Part shown: piece after piece, positions 27,009 through 36,638 of the stretch
Layout of the letters: each line of letters begins with the position of its first letter
Numbering within the stretch: the first letter of the stretch is position 1
NCBI GenBank assembly: GCA_900473415.1
Contig: UCLR01000032.1
Coordinates: 136,990-200,989, forward strand
Length of the DNA stretch: 64,000 nucleotides
Direction of reading: 5' to 3'
Source: Hyphomicrobiales bacterium
GTDB lineage: Bacteria > Pseudomonadota > Alphaproteobacteria > Rhizobiales > Beijerinckiaceae
Notes under the pieces: model-generated
Databases searched by the model: none
The model's input: the letters and a program-made list of their open reading frames with translations, nothing else
Told to the model about the DNA's origin: nothing
Made by a program: the position numbers and the translations under genes

Positions 27009-27206
27009 TCAGGAGCGGCCGGAGGCCGCCTCCCCGGCTAATCGCGCCGCCATCCGATAGCTTCCGGCGGCCGCCTGCGGTGTCGCCCGCCCCCGCCGGG
27101 CGAAAGGGCCGATCTCGGCCCGCGCAGCCGCCGCCTGCAGCAGCAGAAGCGCTGACGCGCTGGTGTTGCGCGCACTGCCCTCGATTCCCGATGCGGCCTC
27201 GGACAT
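27009..27206 (-). CDS. possible small Ala-rich protein
   Basis: 65 aa (starts MSEAASGIEG). The ATG at 27206 has GGAG 6 bases upstream on the minus strand, which is the main support. The sequence is Ala/Arg-rich and helical with no recognised family. If real it would diverge from the EAL gene, and the CtrA-type box at 27266 would lie between both starts. Confidence 0.35.
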   Translation of the reverse strand: MSEAASGIEGSARNTSASALLLLQAAAARAEIGPFARRGRATPQAAAGSYRMAARLAGEAASGRS

Positions 27207-27265
27207 GTCCCACTCCGACACGGATAGGTTGTGACGGAGGACCGGGAGCAAATCGCTGGCCAGGC

Positions 27266-27280
27266 TTAACGGGGCGTTAA
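27266..27280. promoter_or_regulatory. CtrA-type box upstream of the EAL protein
   Basis: TTAA (27266-27269), seven bases (CGGGGCG), TTAA (27277-27280): an exact match to the CtrA consensus TTAA-N7-TTAA of Alphaproteobacteria. It is 90 bases before the EAL gene start, in a local A/T-rich patch. CtrA is the cell-cycle master regulator; binding is inferred. Confidence 0.6.
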
Positions 27281-27370
27281 TCAGGCCAATCGTATCGTTC
27301 CGAAGCACTCCCATCATCGGACGGGACGCCGCCCCCCACGCCGCAGCGCATTCTGCAACGAGGCCGCACG

Positions 27371-29059
27371 ATGCCCACGCCATCGATCTTCCGCTTCCAG
27401 AACGGCGGTCCGGTCGATCCTCGCGGTGTCCTCTCGTCGATCGGAGAGGTCGTGTATGGCTGGGACATCCAGAGCGACACGCTGAGCTGGGGCCCCAATG
27501 TCGGCGAGGTGCTCGGGCCGGTTCCGGAGCAGGCGCTCACGCGGGGGCTCTCCTTCGCCGGTCTGGTCGAGCCCGGCAGCGGGCCCAGCCGCTATGACGC
27601 GATCTTCTGCTCCGGCGACACGGATCAGGGCGAGGGCGTCGTCTACCGCACGCGCTATGCTCTCGAACTCGCTGGCCGCAAGATGTGGGCGGAGGACACA
27701 GGCCGCTGGTTCGCCGGCACCGATGGTCGTCCGGCGACCGCGCGCGGCGTGCTCCGGATCGAGCGGGCGGCAAGGCCCGAGGAACTGGCGCAGCCCGGCA
27801 GCGAGCTTTGCGACCGCCCTGCGCTGATCGAGCGAATCGACACGACGCTGAAAGAGCATCTGCCGGCAGAGCGGCCGGTCGTCGTCCTCGTCGCCTCGAT
27901 CGACGAGCTCGCCCGCCTCAACGACGATTTCGGCCATGAGGCCACCGACGAGATCATCGACACCGTCCATGAGCGGCTGCGCTCGGTGACGCGCCGGCGC
28001 GACCACCTCGTCCGCTATGCCGGCAACAGCTTCGCGATCCTGCTCGTCGGCTGCCCGCAGGACCAGATCGAATCGGCCGCCCGCCGCTTCACCAAGATTG
28101 TCGCGCAATCCGCGATCGAAACCGCGCGCGGCATCGCGCTGGTCAGGCTGCGCGTCGGCGCCGCCAGCGCCCCGGAGCTCGGCCACCATGGCGGCGAGGT
28201 CCTGACCGCCGCCGAGGGCGCGCTCGCGAGCGCCCGGGCCGGCGCCGTCGACGGGGCGGTCATCGCCAAGCCGCGGCCGCGCCGCAGCCCCGGGGAAGAT
28301 CCGGTCGGCTTCGACGTGCAGGCCATCGCCGCGCTGAACGAGCGGCGCGTGCGCCTCGCCCTGCAACCCATCGTCCGCACCGTCTCGCGCGAGATCGCCT
28401 TCCACGAGGCGCTGCTGCGCGTCGGCCAAAGCGAGGCCGGGCTCTACTTCGCCTCGACCGAGCTCGTCCCGATGCTGGAGCGGCGCGGGCTGGTGCGGCT
28501 CTTCGACCATCGCGTGCTCGAGCTCGCCATGGAGATGTTGAAGGCCGATCCGAAGCTCGTGCTCTCGGTCAACGTCTCGCCGCGCTCGCTCTCCGATCCG
28601 GAATGGTTCGACGCCTTCGTCGCCTGCACCGGCATGGCGAGCGACAAGGCCGCCCGGCTGATCGTCGAGGTCACCGAGACCGCGACCATCGACAACCCCG
28701 CCCGCATCGCCAAGCTGCTCGGCCGGATCAAGGAACAGGGTGCGCGCATCGCCATCGACGATTTCGGCGCCGGGCACTCCTCGATCAAGCATTTGCGCGC
28801 CTTCCCGATCGACATCCTGAAGATCGACGGCGCCTTCACGCAGAACCTGCGGCGTTCCACCGACGACCGCTTCTATGTCCGCACGCTGGTCGACCTCGCC
28901 GGCCATCTCGGCGTCGAGACGGTGGCGGAATGGGTCGATGACGAGCCCCAGGCCGGCATGCTGCGCGACTGGGGCGTGACCTATCTGCAGGGCCACCTGG
29001 TCGGCCGCGCCGAGCTGCAGGAGCCGACCCGGCCGGAATGGCGAACGGCTGCGGGCTGA
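27371..29059 (+). CDS. PAS / degenerate GGDEF / EAL cyclic-di-GMP phosphodiesterase
   Basis: 562 aa, no membrane segment. A PAS-like sensor (about 20-135) is followed by a GGDEF-type domain whose active site reads YAGNSF (216-221), so it cannot make c-di-GMP, then a full EAL domain: EALLR at 346-350, N401, E433 in EVTETA, D463/D464 in DDFGAGHSS, K484 in LKIDG and a later QGHLVG. All listed metal and catalytic residues are present, so phosphodiesterase activity is expected, perhaps tuned by the dead GGDEF. A CtrA-type box lies 90 bases upstream. Confidence 0.88.
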   Translation: MPTPSIFRFQNGGPVDPRGVLSSIGEVVYGWDIQSDTLSWGPNVGEVLGPVPEQALTRGLSFAGLVEPGSGPSRYDAIFCSGDTDQGEGVVYRTRYALELAGRKMWAEDTGRWFAGTDGRPATARGVLRIERAARPEELAQPGSELCDRPALIERIDTTLKEHLPAERPVVVLVASIDELARLNDDFGHEATDEIIDTVHERLRSVTRRRDHLVRYAGNSFAILLVGCPQDQIESAARRFTKIVAQSAIETARGIALVRLRVGAASAPELGHHGGEVLTAAEGALASARAGAVDGAVIAKPRPRRSPGEDPVGFDVQAIAALNERRVRLALQPIVRTVSREIAFHEALLRVGQSEAGLYFASTELVPMLERRGLVRLFDHRVLELAMEMLKADPKLVLSVNVSPRSLSDPEWFDAFVACTGMASDKAARLIVEVTETATIDNPARIAKLLGRIKEQGARIAIDDFGAGHSSIKHLRAFPIDILKIDGAFTQNLRRSTDDRFYVRTLVDLAGHLGVETVAEWVDDEPQAGMLRDWGVTYLQGHLVGRAELQEPTRPEWRTAAG

Positions 29060-29253
29060 CATAAGCGCCGTTTCGAACAGGCGAGGCGGCAGACCACGAG
29101 TCACGACCGCGCCCGCGACCGCGCGCGGACCACCTGATCGCCTGTGTCTCGGCCTCTTTGCCTCCGGTCCCTCCTGATGATACGCCGGCTGTGCAGGGAG
29201 CAACACTCACGGACCTGCCCCGGCGTTGAATTGCTCCGCGGAGGCCATGCTGG

Positions 29254-30465
29254 ATGACGGAAGCTTCTCACTCCCTCGTGGCGCCAGACTTCCTGACGTT
29301 GACGCTCGGCATCGTCGTCTACCTTGTCGGGGTGCTGCTGACGCGCCGGATCGCATTCCTGCGGGACTACAACATCCCGGAACCGGTGACGGGCGGCTTC
29401 CTCGCCGCACTCGCCTTCTGGGCCTTCCACGCCGCGACCGGCGCCGATCTGATCTTCGAGATGACAACGCGAGACAGGCTGCTTGTCATCTTCTTCGCCA
29501 CGGTCGGGGTCAATGCGCGCCTGTCCGACTTGCTGGCAGGCGGCAAGACCTTGATCATCCTGTGCGTGCTGACGGTGATCTTCGTTTTCCTGCAGAACGG
29601 GGTCGGCGCGCTCGGCGCCTCGCTATTCGGCCTGCCATCCGCCGCCGGCGTGATCATGGGGTCGGTCGCGCTCGTCGGCGGGCACGGAACGACGATTGCC
29701 TGGGCGCCGGCCATCGCTGCCGAACATGGCTTCCCGGCCGCGATGGAAACGGGGACCGCGGTCGCGACGCTGGGTCTGGTCGTCGCAAGCCTGCTCGGCG
29801 GCCCAATCGCGAAGTTCCTGATCGAACGCGGCAAACTCATCGCCGAGGCCAAGGAAGCGGCCCAAGGCGGCATCGCCCCTGAAGCCGATGCCGCGCCGAT
29901 CGACAAGCTCGGCATCATGCAGGCCCTCCTGGTGGTCAATGTCGCGGTGATCCTCGGCTATCTCGTTCACGGCCCACTGACCGCGACGGGTATCAAGCTG
30001 CCGCTCTTCGTGCCCTGCCTCATCATGGGCATCGTCCTCTCGAACTCCGTACCCCTGATCTTTCCGAAACTGGCCTGGCCCGCGCGCTCGCCCGCGCTGT
30101 CGCTGATCTCCGCCTTTGCGTTGTCGATTTTTCTGGCCATCTCGCTGATGAGCATGCAGCTGTGGACCCTGGCGGAGATCGCAGGGCCGCTCCTGATCGT
30201 CGTTGCGATGCAGGCGGTCCTGGCCGTGGCCTTCATCCTGCTGGCGATCTTTCCGCTGCTGGGCCGGGACTATCAGGCGGCGGTGCTCAGCGCCGGCTTC
30301 ACGGGTCTATCGCTCGGGGCGACTCCGACCGCGATCGCAAGCATGACAGCCGTGACCAAGCATTACGGGCCGTCGCCGAACGCCTTCATCATCCTGCCGT
30401 TGGTCTCGGCATTCTTCGTCGATCTCGTGAACGTCGTGGCGATCACGCTCTTCCTGGGACGCTGA
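29254..30465 (+). CDS. gltS: sodium/glutamate symporter
   Basis: 403 aa with about ten to twelve hydrophobic segments in two inverted halves. NIPEPVTGGFLAAL, GVIMGSVALVGGHGTTIAWAP and GLSLGATPTAIASMTAVTKHYGPSPNAFIILPLV are GltS signatures. It takes up glutamate with sodium at the inner membrane. GGAGG 9 bases before the ATG supports the start. Convergent with phaR. Confidence 0.92.
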   Translation: MTEASHSLVAPDFLTLTLGIVVYLVGVLLTRRIAFLRDYNIPEPVTGGFLAALAFWAFHAATGADLIFEMTTRDRLLVIFFATVGVNARLSDLLAGGKTLIILCVLTVIFVFLQNGVGALGASLFGLPSAAGVIMGSVALVGGHGTTIAWAPAIAAEHGFPAAMETGTAVATLGLVVASLLGGPIAKFLIERGKLIAEAKEAAQGGIAPEADAAPIDKLGIMQALLVVNVAVILGYLVHGPLTATGIKLPLFVPCLIMGIVLSNSVPLIFPKLAWPARSPALSLISAFALSIFLAISLMSMQLWTLAEIAGPLLIVVAMQAVLAVAFILLAIFPLLGRDYQAAVLSAGFTGLSLGATPTAIASMTAVTKHYGPSPNAFIILPLVSAFFVDLVNVVAITLFLGR

Positions 30466-30490
30466 CCGCCGCTGCTGCCCTATCCCCCAA

Positions 30491-30525
30491 CGAAAAGCCG
30501 CGCCCCCGCTTCGCAGGGGCGCGGC
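30491..30525 (-). terminator. terminator of phaR (possibly bidirectional)
   Basis: GCCGCGCCCC (30497-30506) pairs with GGGGCGCGGC (30516-30525), 9-base loop. On the minus strand four T follow the stem, so it best serves phaR; it may also stop gltS transcripts. Confidence 0.75.
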
Positions 30526-30545
30526 TCAAAACCGGCAGGGCGGGT

Positions 30546-31157
30546 TCAACGGCCCCGCGACAGCTTGTCCAGCCGCTCGCGCATCTCGCTGAGCTCGCGC
30601 TTGAGATCGCTGAGCTCGCCGCTGCTCGTTTCCGTGCCCGGCTTGGCGGCGGGTTCCGGCACTGTGCCGCCGGCCTTGGCGGCGGCCGCCGCCGTGAACG
30701 GATTGAACATCCGGAAGGCCTCGGTGAAGATCTGCATATTCGCCCGCGTCTGCGCCTGGATGGCGTCGAGCGCGTTGCCGCCGAAGGCCGATCCGCCGAA
30801 GGCCTTGGCCATCTGCTCGCGGAACTTGCTCTGCTCCTGGGTGAGATTATCCATCGAGAATTCCAGGTAGCGCGGCACCAGCGCCTGCATGCTGTCGCCG
30901 TAGAAGCGGATCAGCTGGCGCAGGAACGCGATCGGCAGAAGGTTCTGCCCGTCCTTGGCCTCCTCGTCGAAGATGATCTGCGCCAGCACGGAACGGGTGA
31001 TGTCCTCGCCCGACTTCGCGTCATAGACAACGAAATCCTCGCCCGAGCGCACGAGCCCGGCGAGGTCCTCCAAAGTCACGTAAGAGCTGGTTCCGGTATG
31101 GTAAAGGCGCCGATTGGCGTATTTCTTGATGACGGTCGGTTCTTTGTCGTTGGCCAT
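30546..31157 (-). CDS. phaR: polyhydroxyalkanoate synthesis repressor PhaR
   Basis: 203 aa. The N-terminal PHB/PHA-accumulation DNA-binding domain reads VIKKYANRRLYHTGTSSYVTLEDLAGLVRSG, followed by the PHB-binding part FLRQLIRFYGDSMQALVPRYLEFSM and a coiled coil at the end (about 175-203). PhaR represses phasin and pha genes and is released by PHB granules. The ATG at 31157 has AGGA 5-6 bases upstream. Divergent from phaA-phaB. Confidence 0.93.
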   Translation of the reverse strand: MANDKEPTVIKKYANRRLYHTGTSSYVTLEDLAGLVRSGEDFVVYDAKSGEDITRSVLAQIIFDEEAKDGQNLLPIAFLRQLIRFYGDSMQALVPRYLEFSMDNLTQEQSKFREQMAKAFGGSAFGGNALDAIQAQTRANMQIFTEAFRMFNPFTAAAAAKAGGTVPEPAAKPGTETSSGELSDLKRELSEMRERLDKLSRGR

Positions 31158-31264
31158 CAGATCCTGCTTGCATTTCATCCGCGGCCATCGGTGAACCCGG
31201 CGTGCTCTACGGAACTGCCTCCCCCAAGGGTCTTCGACCCCAAGGTGACGATAGCCGGTCGGTG

Positions 31265-31300
31265 CTGCACTGCAAGCTCTTTGCGTGCGCGCTGCAAAAA
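31265..31300. promoter_or_regulatory. possible PhaR operator
   Basis: CTGCACTGCAA (31265-31275) and GCTGCAAAAA (31291-31300) are TGCA-rich half-sites in the phaR-phaA gap; PhaR of related bacteria binds CTGC-N3-GCAG-like sequences. The match is imperfect. Confidence 0.3.
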
Positions 31301-31483
31301 TCGCCGCAGGATGGTTGAGCGGCATGGTTGACCTGGCGCATTGCGCTGGCCCGCGACCGGACGCTCTCCCGAATTCCCCCTCCGTCCGTCTTGACGGCGT
31401 CGCAGCAGGCTTCGAAGGTGGCGGAGAAGGCTTTCGCCGACGGGAGCGGCGAGAGTCATGAACACAAAACGAGGAACCCTCTC

Positions 31484-32662
31484 ATGGCAGATACGGACAT
31501 CGTGATCGTCGGCGCGGCCCGCACGGCGGTCGGCGCCTTCAACGGCGCTTTTGCCAACACTCCCGCCCACGAGCTCGGCGCGGCCGCGATCAGGGAGGCG
31601 CTGTCGCGCGCCAAGGTCGAGGCGGCCGAGGTGGACGAGGTCATCATGGGCCAGATCCTGACTGCGGCCCAAGGCCAGAACCCGGCCCGCCAGGCCGCGA
31701 TGGCGGCCGGCATTCCGCAGGAGAAAACGGCCTGGGGCCTGAACCAGCTCTGCGGCTCGGGCCTGCGCACGGTCGCCATCGGCCTGCAGCAGATCGCCAA
31801 TGGCGATGCCGACATCATCGTCGCCGGCGGCCAGGAATCGATGTCACTCGCGCCCCATGCGCAGCATCTCCGCGGCGGCATCAAGATGGGCGACGCGAAG
31901 TTCCTCGACACCATGATCAAGGACGGGCTCTGGGACGCCTTCAATGGCTACCACATGGGCACGACCGCCGAGAACGTGGCGACCAAGTACCAGATCAGCC
32001 GCGAGGAGCAGGACAAGTTCGCCGTCGGCTCGCAGAACAAGGCCGAGGCCGCGCAGAAGGCCGGCAAGTTCAAGGACGAGATCGTCCCCTTCACCATCTC
32101 GACCCGCAAGGGCGACATCGTTGTCGACAGCGACGAGTATCCGCGCCACGGCGCGACGCTCGAGGCCATGGCGAAGCTCAAGCCCGCCTTCTCGAAGGAC
32201 GGCACGGTGACCGCCGGCAACGCCTCGGGCCTCAATGACGGCGCCGCCGCGCTCGTCATCATGACCGCCAAGGAAGCCGCCCGCCGCGGCCTCACCCCGC
32301 TCGCCCGCATCGCCTCCTGGGCAACGGCCGGCGTCGACCCGGCGATCATGGGTACGGGGCCGATCCCGTCGACCCGCAAGGCGCTGGAGAAGGCCGGCTG
32401 GAAGATCGGCGATCTCGAGCTCGTCGAGGCCAACGAGGCCTTCGCCGCGCAGGCGCTCGCGGTCAACAAGGACCTCGGCTGGAACCCGGACATCGTGAAC
32501 GTCAATGGCGGCGCCATCGCCATCGGCCACCCGATCGGCGCGTCCGGCGCGCGCGTCCTCGTCACGCTGCTGCACGAGATGGCCAAGCGCGACGTGAAGA
32601 AGGGCCTCGCCACGCTCTGCATCGGCGGCGGCATGGGCGTCGCCATGGCCGTGGAGCGCTAA
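31484..32662 (+). CDS. phaA: acetyl-CoA acetyltransferase (thiolase)
   Basis: 392 aa. Acyl-accepting C90 in NQLCGSGLR, the histidine of GHPIGASG and the second cysteine of CIGGGMG are in place. It condenses two acetyl-CoA to acetoacetyl-CoA, the first step to polyhydroxybutyrate. GAGGAA precedes the ATG. phaB follows after 165 bases with a hairpin between; phaR is divergent. No PHA synthase gene is in the window. Confidence 0.95.
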   Translation: MADTDIVIVGAARTAVGAFNGAFANTPAHELGAAAIREALSRAKVEAAEVDEVIMGQILTAAQGQNPARQAAMAAGIPQEKTAWGLNQLCGSGLRTVAIGLQQIANGDADIIVAGGQESMSLAPHAQHLRGGIKMGDAKFLDTMIKDGLWDAFNGYHMGTTAENVATKYQISREEQDKFAVGSQNKAEAAQKAGKFKDEIVPFTISTRKGDIVVDSDEYPRHGATLEAMAKLKPAFSKDGTVTAGNASGLNDGAAALVIMTAKEAARRGLTPLARIASWATAGVDPAIMGTGPIPSTRKALEKAGWKIGDLELVEANEAFAAQALAVNKDLGWNPDIVNVNGGAIAIGHPIGASGARVLVTLLHEMAKRDVKKGLATLCIGGGMGVAMAVER

Positions 32663-32682
32663 GTCTTCAACGGCTGAACCTT

Positions 32683-32711
32683 CCCGGCCTTTGACACAGC
32701 TCAAGGCCGGG
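32683..32711 (+). repeat. hairpin between phaA and phaB
   Basis: CCCGGCCTT (32683-32691) pairs with AAGGCCGGG (32703-32711), an 11-base loop, no T-run. It may stabilise the upstream message or lower phaB expression relative to phaA. Confidence 0.5.
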
Positions 32712-32827
32712 CCACCCCCTACAGGGTCATCATGATGGAAGCGGACGAGTTTTTCTCGCCCGCTCCCGGATCGTCCAAACAACAATGGCGGCAAGCCCGT
32801 CGGGGAACGACCAAGGGGAGACCGACT

Positions 32828-33550
32828 ATGACGAAGGTTGCGCTGGTTACCGGTGGGACGCGCGGCATCGGCGCGGCGATCTGCAAGGCCCTGCTCGAAG
32901 CGGGCTATAAGGTCGCCGCCAATTATGCCGGCAATGACGAGGCCGCCACCAAGTTCAAGTCCGAGACGGGTATCCCGGTCTATAAATGGGATGTCGGCGA
33001 CTATGACGCCTGCGCCGCCGGCATCGCGCAGGTCGAGGCCGAGAACGGCCCGGTCGACATCCTGGTGAACAATGCCGGCATCACGCGTGACGGCTTCTTC
33101 CACAAGATGACCAAGGACCAGTGGTCGGCGGTGATCCGCACCAATCTCGATTCGCTGTTCAACATGACGCGCCCGGTCATCGAGGGCATGCGCGCGCGCA
33201 ACTTCGGCCGCGTCATCGTGATCTCCTCGATCAATGGCCAGAAGGGCCAGATGGGCCAGGTGAACTATTCCGCCTCGAAGGCCGGCGACATCGGCTTCGT
33301 CAAGGCGCTGGCGCAGGAGAATGCCAACAAGGGCATCACCATCAACGCGATCACCCCCGGCTATATCGGCACCGACATGGTCGCGGCCATGCCCGAGGAA
33401 GCGCTGAAGCGCGTCGTCGCCGGCATCCCGGCCGGGCGCCTCGGCAAACCGGAAGAGATCGCGCAGATGGTGGTCTGGCTCGCCTCCGACCACGGCGCCT
33501 TCGCCACCGGCGCGACCTTCGCGGTCAATGGCGGGCAATACATGGCGTGA
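32828..33550 (+). CDS. phaB: acetoacetyl-CoA reductase
   Basis: 240 aa short-chain dehydrogenase. The NADP loop GGTRGIG starts at residue 9; the catalytic set is S134, Y147 and K151 (YSASK). FNMTRPVIEGMRARNFGRVI and GQKGQMGQVNYSASKAGD are characteristic of PhaB/PhbB. It makes (R)-3-hydroxybutyryl-CoA for PHB. GGGGAGA stands just upstream of the ATG. Confidence 0.95.
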   Translation: MTKVALVTGGTRGIGAAICKALLEAGYKVAANYAGNDEAATKFKSETGIPVYKWDVGDYDACAAGIAQVEAENGPVDILVNNAGITRDGFFHKMTKDQWSAVIRTNLDSLFNMTRPVIEGMRARNFGRVIVISSINGQKGQMGQVNYSASKAGDIGFVKALAQENANKGITINAITPGYIGTDMVAAMPEEALKRVVAGIPAGRLGKPEEIAQMVVWLASDHGAFATGATFAVNGGQYMA

Positions 33551-33595
33551 GGTCCCTGGCGCGGCTTTGCCGCCGCGCTCGCGAGGAACCACGCG

Positions 33596-33633
33596 GTCAT
33601 CCCGGCTCTGCGCTTCGCTGCAGCCGGGATGAC
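33596..33633. repeat. palindrome family B, minimal copy
   Basis: GTCATCCCGGCT.. pairs with AGCCGGGATGAC, inner GCGCTTCGC turn. It lies between convergent phaB and an MFS gene and could terminate transcription from either side. Confidence 0.75.
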
Positions 33634-33665
33634 CTCGCGACCCAAGAGCCGACCCATCCCCGCCG

Positions 33666-34904
33666 TCAGACAGCCAAGGGACGCGGCGTCCCGTCGGCTT
33701 CGGTCGCCTCGGGCTCCTGGGCGATCGGCGGGTTGAGCGGCGCGATGACGTCGAAGGGCCGCTCGACATGGGCCGGCGCGTCCCGCATCCGGATCCGCAG
33801 GACAACCAGGCCGGCCAGCAGCAGTGCCGTGGCGGCCATGAAGTAGAGCAGTCCGTCGATGTCGTAGCGCGCCATGATGGCCGTGCCGACGAGCGGGCCG
33901 AGCGCAGAGCCGAAGCCGCTGACCAGGATCAGCCGCCCGCTCACCGCCACCACGCGGTCGGCCGGCATCCGGTCAAGCGCATGGGCGACGCAGACCGGAT
34001 AGAGCGTCGACATGAATCCGCCGAGCGCCGCCGCAACCGGCAGCACCAGGATGAGTGAGCGCGGCACCACCGTCAGCAGGATAACGGAGACGGCGAAGCC
34101 GACCGCCAGCCCGACCAGCACGCGCCGGCGGTCGTTGCGGTCCGACAGACGCCCGACGGGAACCTGGAAGGCGAGCCCGCCCAGCACCGCGACCAGCATG
34201 AACAGCGCGATCGTCTCCTGCGAGATGCCGTAGCTGAGCATCCAGGCCGGCACGAGCGCGTAGAAGGCGCTGGTGACCACGCCGCTGACCACGCAGCCCG
34301 CGACCGCGGCCGGCGCCTGGCGGGTGAGATCGCCATAGGGCAGCTTCGCCTCGGGGGCGAGCCCGGGCGCCTCCGCCCGCGTCGTGCTGACCATCACCAA
34401 CGCCAGCGCGAAGAGCGCGATGATAACCTGAAACGGCCCGGCGGAGCTGATCGTGAGCCGGGCGATCGCGAGCTGGCCCGCCGCCAGCGCGAGGAACGTC
34501 CCGACCATGTAGACGGAGAAGACGCGGCCGCGCTGGTCCGGCCGCGCCTTGGCGTTCAGCCAGCTTTCGGTGGTGATGAAGAGGCCGACACAGCCGATGC
34601 CGATCACCATCCGACAGCCCGCCCAGACGAACGAGCTCGTCAGCAGCGGCATCGCCGCAGTCGCGATGACGACGAGCCCGGCGAAGGCAGTATAGGCGCG
34701 GATATGGCCGATGCGCTGGATCACGTCGCCGCAGTAGACCGCGCCGACGGTGAAGCCGACGAAATAGGCGCTGAGCACGACGCCGGTCGCGGTCGGGCCG
34801 AAATCCTGCAGTGTCAGGCGCAGCGAGAGGAAGGTGTTGAAGAAGCCGTTGGCGAGCTGCACCAGGCTCGTCGCGGCGATGAGCGTTCCGATCTGTACGA
34901 GCAT
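33666..34904 (-). CDS. MFS transporter (YcaD-like)
   Basis: 412 aa with twelve hydrophobic segments. LVQLANGFFNTFLSLRL, GVVLSAYFVGFTVGAVYCGDVIQRIGHIRAY and CVGLFITTESWLNA resemble the YcaD branch of the major facilitator family. Substrate unknown. The ATG at 34904 starts the first helix; upstream in-frame residues are Cys/Arg-rich and not conserved. Confidence 0.85.
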   Translation of the reverse strand: MLVQIGTLIAATSLVQLANGFFNTFLSLRLTLQDFGPTATGVVLSAYFVGFTVGAVYCGDVIQRIGHIRAYTAFAGLVVIATAAMPLLTSSFVWAGCRMVIGIGCVGLFITTESWLNAKARPDQRGRVFSVYMVGTFLALAAGQLAIARLTISSAGPFQVIIALFALALVMVSTTRAEAPGLAPEAKLPYGDLTRQAPAAVAGCVVSGVVTSAFYALVPAWMLSYGISQETIALFMLVAVLGGLAFQVPVGRLSDRNDRRRVLVGLAVGFAVSVILLTVVPRSLILVLPVAAALGGFMSTLYPVCVAHALDRMPADRVVAVSGRLILVSGFGSALGPLVGTAIMARYDIDGLLYFMAATALLLAGLVVLRIRMRDAPAHVERPFDVIAPLNPPIAQEPEATEADGTPRPLAV

Positions 34905-35056
34905 CGGCCAATCCCTGCGGCAGCGGCCGTCAGCATTCCGGCCGGTGGAGGCGCCGCGCTGTAGACCAGACAGGGTCCCAACGCTTCGGCAAGCGATTCT
35001 GATCCCTGCCGAACGTCCACAGCCATATTGGCCGCAGCATGGCGAGCTCGCACATG

Positions 35057-35156
35057 GCATCGGACCGAAAAGTGGAAGCCACTTTTCGGATCAATCCGAT
35101 GCGACAACAAATACACAGATCGCCGTTATCGCGTCCTATCGGACGCGCGGCGATCT
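35057..35156. repeat. palindrome family A, two-hairpin copy
   Basis: First hairpin 35057-35102: GCATCGGACCG.. with inner AAAAGTGGA/CCACTTTT and closing TCCGATGC. Second hairpin 35117-35156: AGATCGCC..GGCGATCT. The best preserved copy in the window; it lies between two co-directional minus-strand genes. Confidence 0.85.
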
Positions 35157-35176
35157 GGCACTGCCGTGCAGCGCGC

Positions 35177-36373
35177 CTATCGCGTGCTCTTCGGAAGCAG
35201 GAAGGTCAGGAGGCCGAGAGCCGGCAGCCAGGCGCAGAGCTTGAACACGGCGATGATGCCGATCCAGTCGGCGAGCGCGCCGATGCCGGCCGCCGCTACG
35301 CCGCCCAGCCCGAAGGACAGCCCGTAGAACAGCCCGCCGACGAGCCCGACCCGATGCGGCACTAGGTCGATCGCGTAGATCAGGATGGCCGAGAAGGCGC
35401 TCGCCATGATGAAGCTGACGATGATGCTCAGCACGGCGGTCCAGAACAGGTCGGCATAGGGTAGCATCAGCGCGAAGGGCAGCGAGCCCAGGATCGACAG
35501 CCAGATCACGCGGTCGCGGCCGATCCGATCACCGACCATGCCACCCACGATCACGCCGATGGCACCGACCACGAGATAGAGGAACAGCATGATCTGCGAG
35601 AGCTGCAGGTCGATGCCGAAACGCTCGATCAGGTAGAAGGTGTAGTAGGAGGTGAAGGCGGCGGTGTAGCCGTTCTTCGAGATCAGCAGCACCACCAGGA
35701 TGGCCATCGCCAGCAGCACCCGCCCGCGCGGCAGGCCGTGGTTCGCGACCTCCTCGACATGGTCCTTGGCGGCCTTCTGGTCACGCCGGAGCGCCGAATA
35801 GCGCGCCCCGAGCCAGCCCATCACCAGCATCGCCAGCAGCACCACACCGGAGAACCACGACAGACTTTCCTGCCCGCGCGGCACCACCACCATCGCCGCC
35901 AGCAGCGGGCCGATGGCGTAGCCGACATGGCCGCCAACCTGGAAGACGCCCTGCGCCAGCCCCTGCCGGCCAGCCGCCGCGTGGCGGGCCATGCGCGTCG
36001 CCTCCGGATGGAACACGGCCGAGCCGAGGCCGACCAGCCCTGCCGCCAGCAGCACCGTCCCGTAGTTGTGCGCGAAGGAGAGCAGCAGCAGCCCCGATAG
36101 CGTCGCGCACATGCCGGCGACCATCGCATAGGGCCAGGGGCGGCGGTCCGTGACATAGCCGAGCAGCGGTTGCAGCAGCGACGACGTCACCTGGAAGGCC
36201 AGCGTGATCAGGCCGATCTGCACGAAGTCCAGATCGTAGGCCTTCTTGATCAGCGGGTAGAGCGCCGGGATCATCGACTGGACGAGATCGTTCAGCAGAT
36301 GCGCGAGGCTGAGCGCGGCCAGGACCGGCATCAGCGGGCGGCGAGCGGCGGACGACATCGGAATCGCGGTCAT
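35177..36373 (-). CDS. MFS exporter, fosmidomycin-resistance (Fsr) type, second copy
   Basis: 398 aa, twelve hydrophobic segments. SLAHLLNDLVQSMIPALYPLIK, VGLGSAVFHPEATRMAR and GLAQGVFQVGGHVGYAIGPLLAAM closely parallel the exporter at 17838-19037. Unlike that copy it has no adjacent AraC regulator. The start is uncertain between ATGs at 36373 and 36358. Substrate unknown. Confidence 0.87.
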   Translation of the reverse strand: MTAIPMSSAARRPLMPVLAALSLAHLLNDLVQSMIPALYPLIKKAYDLDFVQIGLITLAFQVTSSLLQPLLGYVTDRRPWPYAMVAGMCATLSGLLLLSFAHNYGTVLLAAGLVGLGSAVFHPEATRMARHAAAGRQGLAQGVFQVGGHVGYAIGPLLAAMVVVPRGQESLSWFSGVVLLAMLVMGWLGARYSALRRDQKAAKDHVEEVANHGLPRGRVLLAMAILVVLLISKNGYTAAFTSYYTFYLIERFGIDLQLSQIMLFLYLVVGAIGVIVGGMVGDRIGRDRVIWLSILGSLPFALMLPYADLFWTAVLSIIVSFIMASAFSAILIYAIDLVPHRVGLVGGLFYGLSFGLGGVAAAGIGALADWIGIIAVFKLCAWLPALGLLTFLLPKSTR

Positions 36374-36638
36374 GACTGAGGCAATGGGCCGCAGCGCGCT
36401 TCCGGTCAACCGCCCGGCTCGGCGCCCTGAGCATGGCCCCCATGGCCGCTGTGCCGAGCTGCACTGCAGCATGGCAGCGGCCTGTCAGCAGCCCCTTCCG
36501 CGCCCCCCCTGATGGGGCTTGCTGCGTCATTGGCGCCGCCATCACGCCGAAAAACGCCGAACGCCGCCGCGCTCATATCGGCAAGCCCCCTGAAACCTGC
36601 TATCGCCGGTCAGTACCCTCCCGCCTGTCTCACCCTCC

